This document shows positions 60,995 to 64,000 of a stretch of 64,000 nt of DNA, one piece after another. Position numbers and translations under genes: made by a program. The notes beneath the pieces were generated by a model. The model worked only from the letters and a program-made list of their open reading frames with translations, made no database searches and was not told where the DNA came from. Numbering within the stretch: position 1 is the stretch's first letter; each line of letters begins with the position of its first letter. This DNA is from Alloascoidea africana. Its lineage: Eukaryota > Ascomycota > Alloascoideomycetes > Alloascoideales > Alloascoideaceae. The stretch lies in contig JAKTTT010000007.1 in NCBI GenBank assembly GCA_030581615.1, positions 1-64,000 on the forward strand, read 5' to 3'.

Positions 60995-61729
60995 AAAGAG
61001 TACAATAATAATATGTTTAGCATTTCTAAGAGCCCTTAATGAACATCTGATTTGAGCAGCTTCCACTATTTCTAGTAATAAACGACCCTCCCCCCTAAAC
61101 TTGGTAATTGGCGTTTAGATTATCCTCAAGGTTCCGCTGGGGGACGTTATCTGGAACGGCTGAACCATCACCGTAGAATCTTATATTCCGGTGGTCCAGA
61201 ATCCCCAAAAGCTGTCAGCAGTGAGTAGACGGATCTTTCCATATCTACATTGTGCTATTCAGTCCAAGTCTCAGTGCGAGCAATTATCTTTCGGCCCATC
61301 TTTACCCATGCCAATGCTATGCCTGGAGGACTCCGGTAGGGGTTTGATGAAGACGATATTAGAGTTGGACCAACCAAATCTCCTTGCTCGTGTCTCCCTT
61401 GCAGTTGCTGATTTTACGCGCTGAATGGTGCCACTTTCAGCGAGAGGGGAGACTCTTATACGGTCGTCTCTATGCGCCCTAGACCGTGATGAGCGTGAAA
61501 AACAAGATAAGGAGACGATCAAAACAACGGCAAAGGGAGTTTCAGAAGCAGAGTTGAGGATCGAAAAGCTTGGCTCACAGGCGCATAAACGTATTACGCC
61601 ATTCTCGCTCTGTATTCTTTTTTTGTAGGCAGCAAGCACGAGAACATGACTATGGACAAAAAGAACCAGGAGGAAAAAAATGCAAGCTTTCATATTACAT
61701 CTATAAACATCCGTCTATTTTTTTTATTA
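60995..61729. other. Convergent spacer with a possible unrecognised small gene
   Basis: On the plus strand, 61087-61219 is open without ATG and ends at GTGAGT (61220). A TTTCAG acceptor at 61442 leads into 61443-61628, a highly charged reading (ALDRDEREKQDKETIK). Joining the two keeps frame. No known family is recognised and the first exon lacks a visible start, so this is only a candidate. Confidence 0.25.

Positions 61730-64000
<2,271 letters not shown>

Noticed and set aside
61271-61693. 140-codon minus-strand frame with a hydrophobic start
   Set aside because: Likely a shadow of the opposite strand's charged reading; no domain and no upstream promoter signs.

Overview
The window looks like nuclear DNA of an ascomycete yeast, most likely an early-diverging lineage of Saccharomycotina. 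The genes are mostly intron-poor but not intron-free. The introns I could place are short (46-174 nt), have GTGAGT/GTAAGT/GTATGT-type donors and mostly a CTAAC branch site. Proteins are rich in Asn, Gln and Ser tracts and match yeast families: Bni4, epsin, Puf4-like, San1-like, Rna15, Ssu72, Atg4, Sqs1, Lee1, Rxt3, eL31 and Prp43. Gene density is low for a yeast, with about 16 genes in 64 kb and several gene-less spans of 3-8 kb. The species cannot be named from the sequence, and no rRNA, CRISPR array or convincing tRNA was found.

Layout. About 1-4.1 kb holds the broken remains of a Ty3/gypsy LTR retrotransposon. From 5.2 to 9.0 kb two plus-strand genes lie head to tail: a FAM210/DUF1279 mitochondrial-type protein (two exons) and a Bni4-like bud-neck scaffold. 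Minus-strand genes follow: an epsin (9.9-11.8 kb), a Pumilio-family RNA-binding protein (14.6-17.4 kb, tiny first exon), a San1-like RING ligase (22.7-24.0 kb), RNA15 (24.6-25.7 kb, three exons), SSU72 (27.1-27.7 kb) and ATG4 (28.2-29.6 kb). SQS1 (29.9-32.1 kb, plus) is divergent from ATG4. An unrecognised basic protein (32.6-33.9 kb, minus) is divergent from a Lee1-like CCCH protein (35.0-36.6 kb, plus, two exons). A two-finger C2H2 factor (42.3-43.9 kb, plus) and a Ste11-like HMG-box factor (47.4-49.5 kb, minus) sit in long gene-poor DNA. After a desert at 49.5-57.0 kb come eL31 (minus, two exons) divergent from RXT3 (plus), a Gag1-clamp/DUF4050 protein (plus) and PRP43 (minus), which runs to the window edge.

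Functional themes. RNA15 (cleavage factor IA) and SSU72 (CPF phosphatase) are same-strand neighbours and both act in mRNA 3'-end formation. SQS1 encodes the G-patch cofactor of the helicase encoded by PRP43 at the far end of the window. The eL31/RXT3 intergenic space holds Cbf1- and Tbf1-like sites, the ribosomal-protein promoter arrangement known from non-Saccharomyces yeasts.

Most unusual signals: a 71-residue insertion inside the HMG box of the Ste11-like factor; an in-frame, stop-free 63-nt intron at the start of the C2H2 gene; GC-rich blocks confined to a few gene starts; many hexanucleotide repeats; and a possible unannotated spliced small gene between DUF4050 and PRP43. I saw no clear new multi-gene system.
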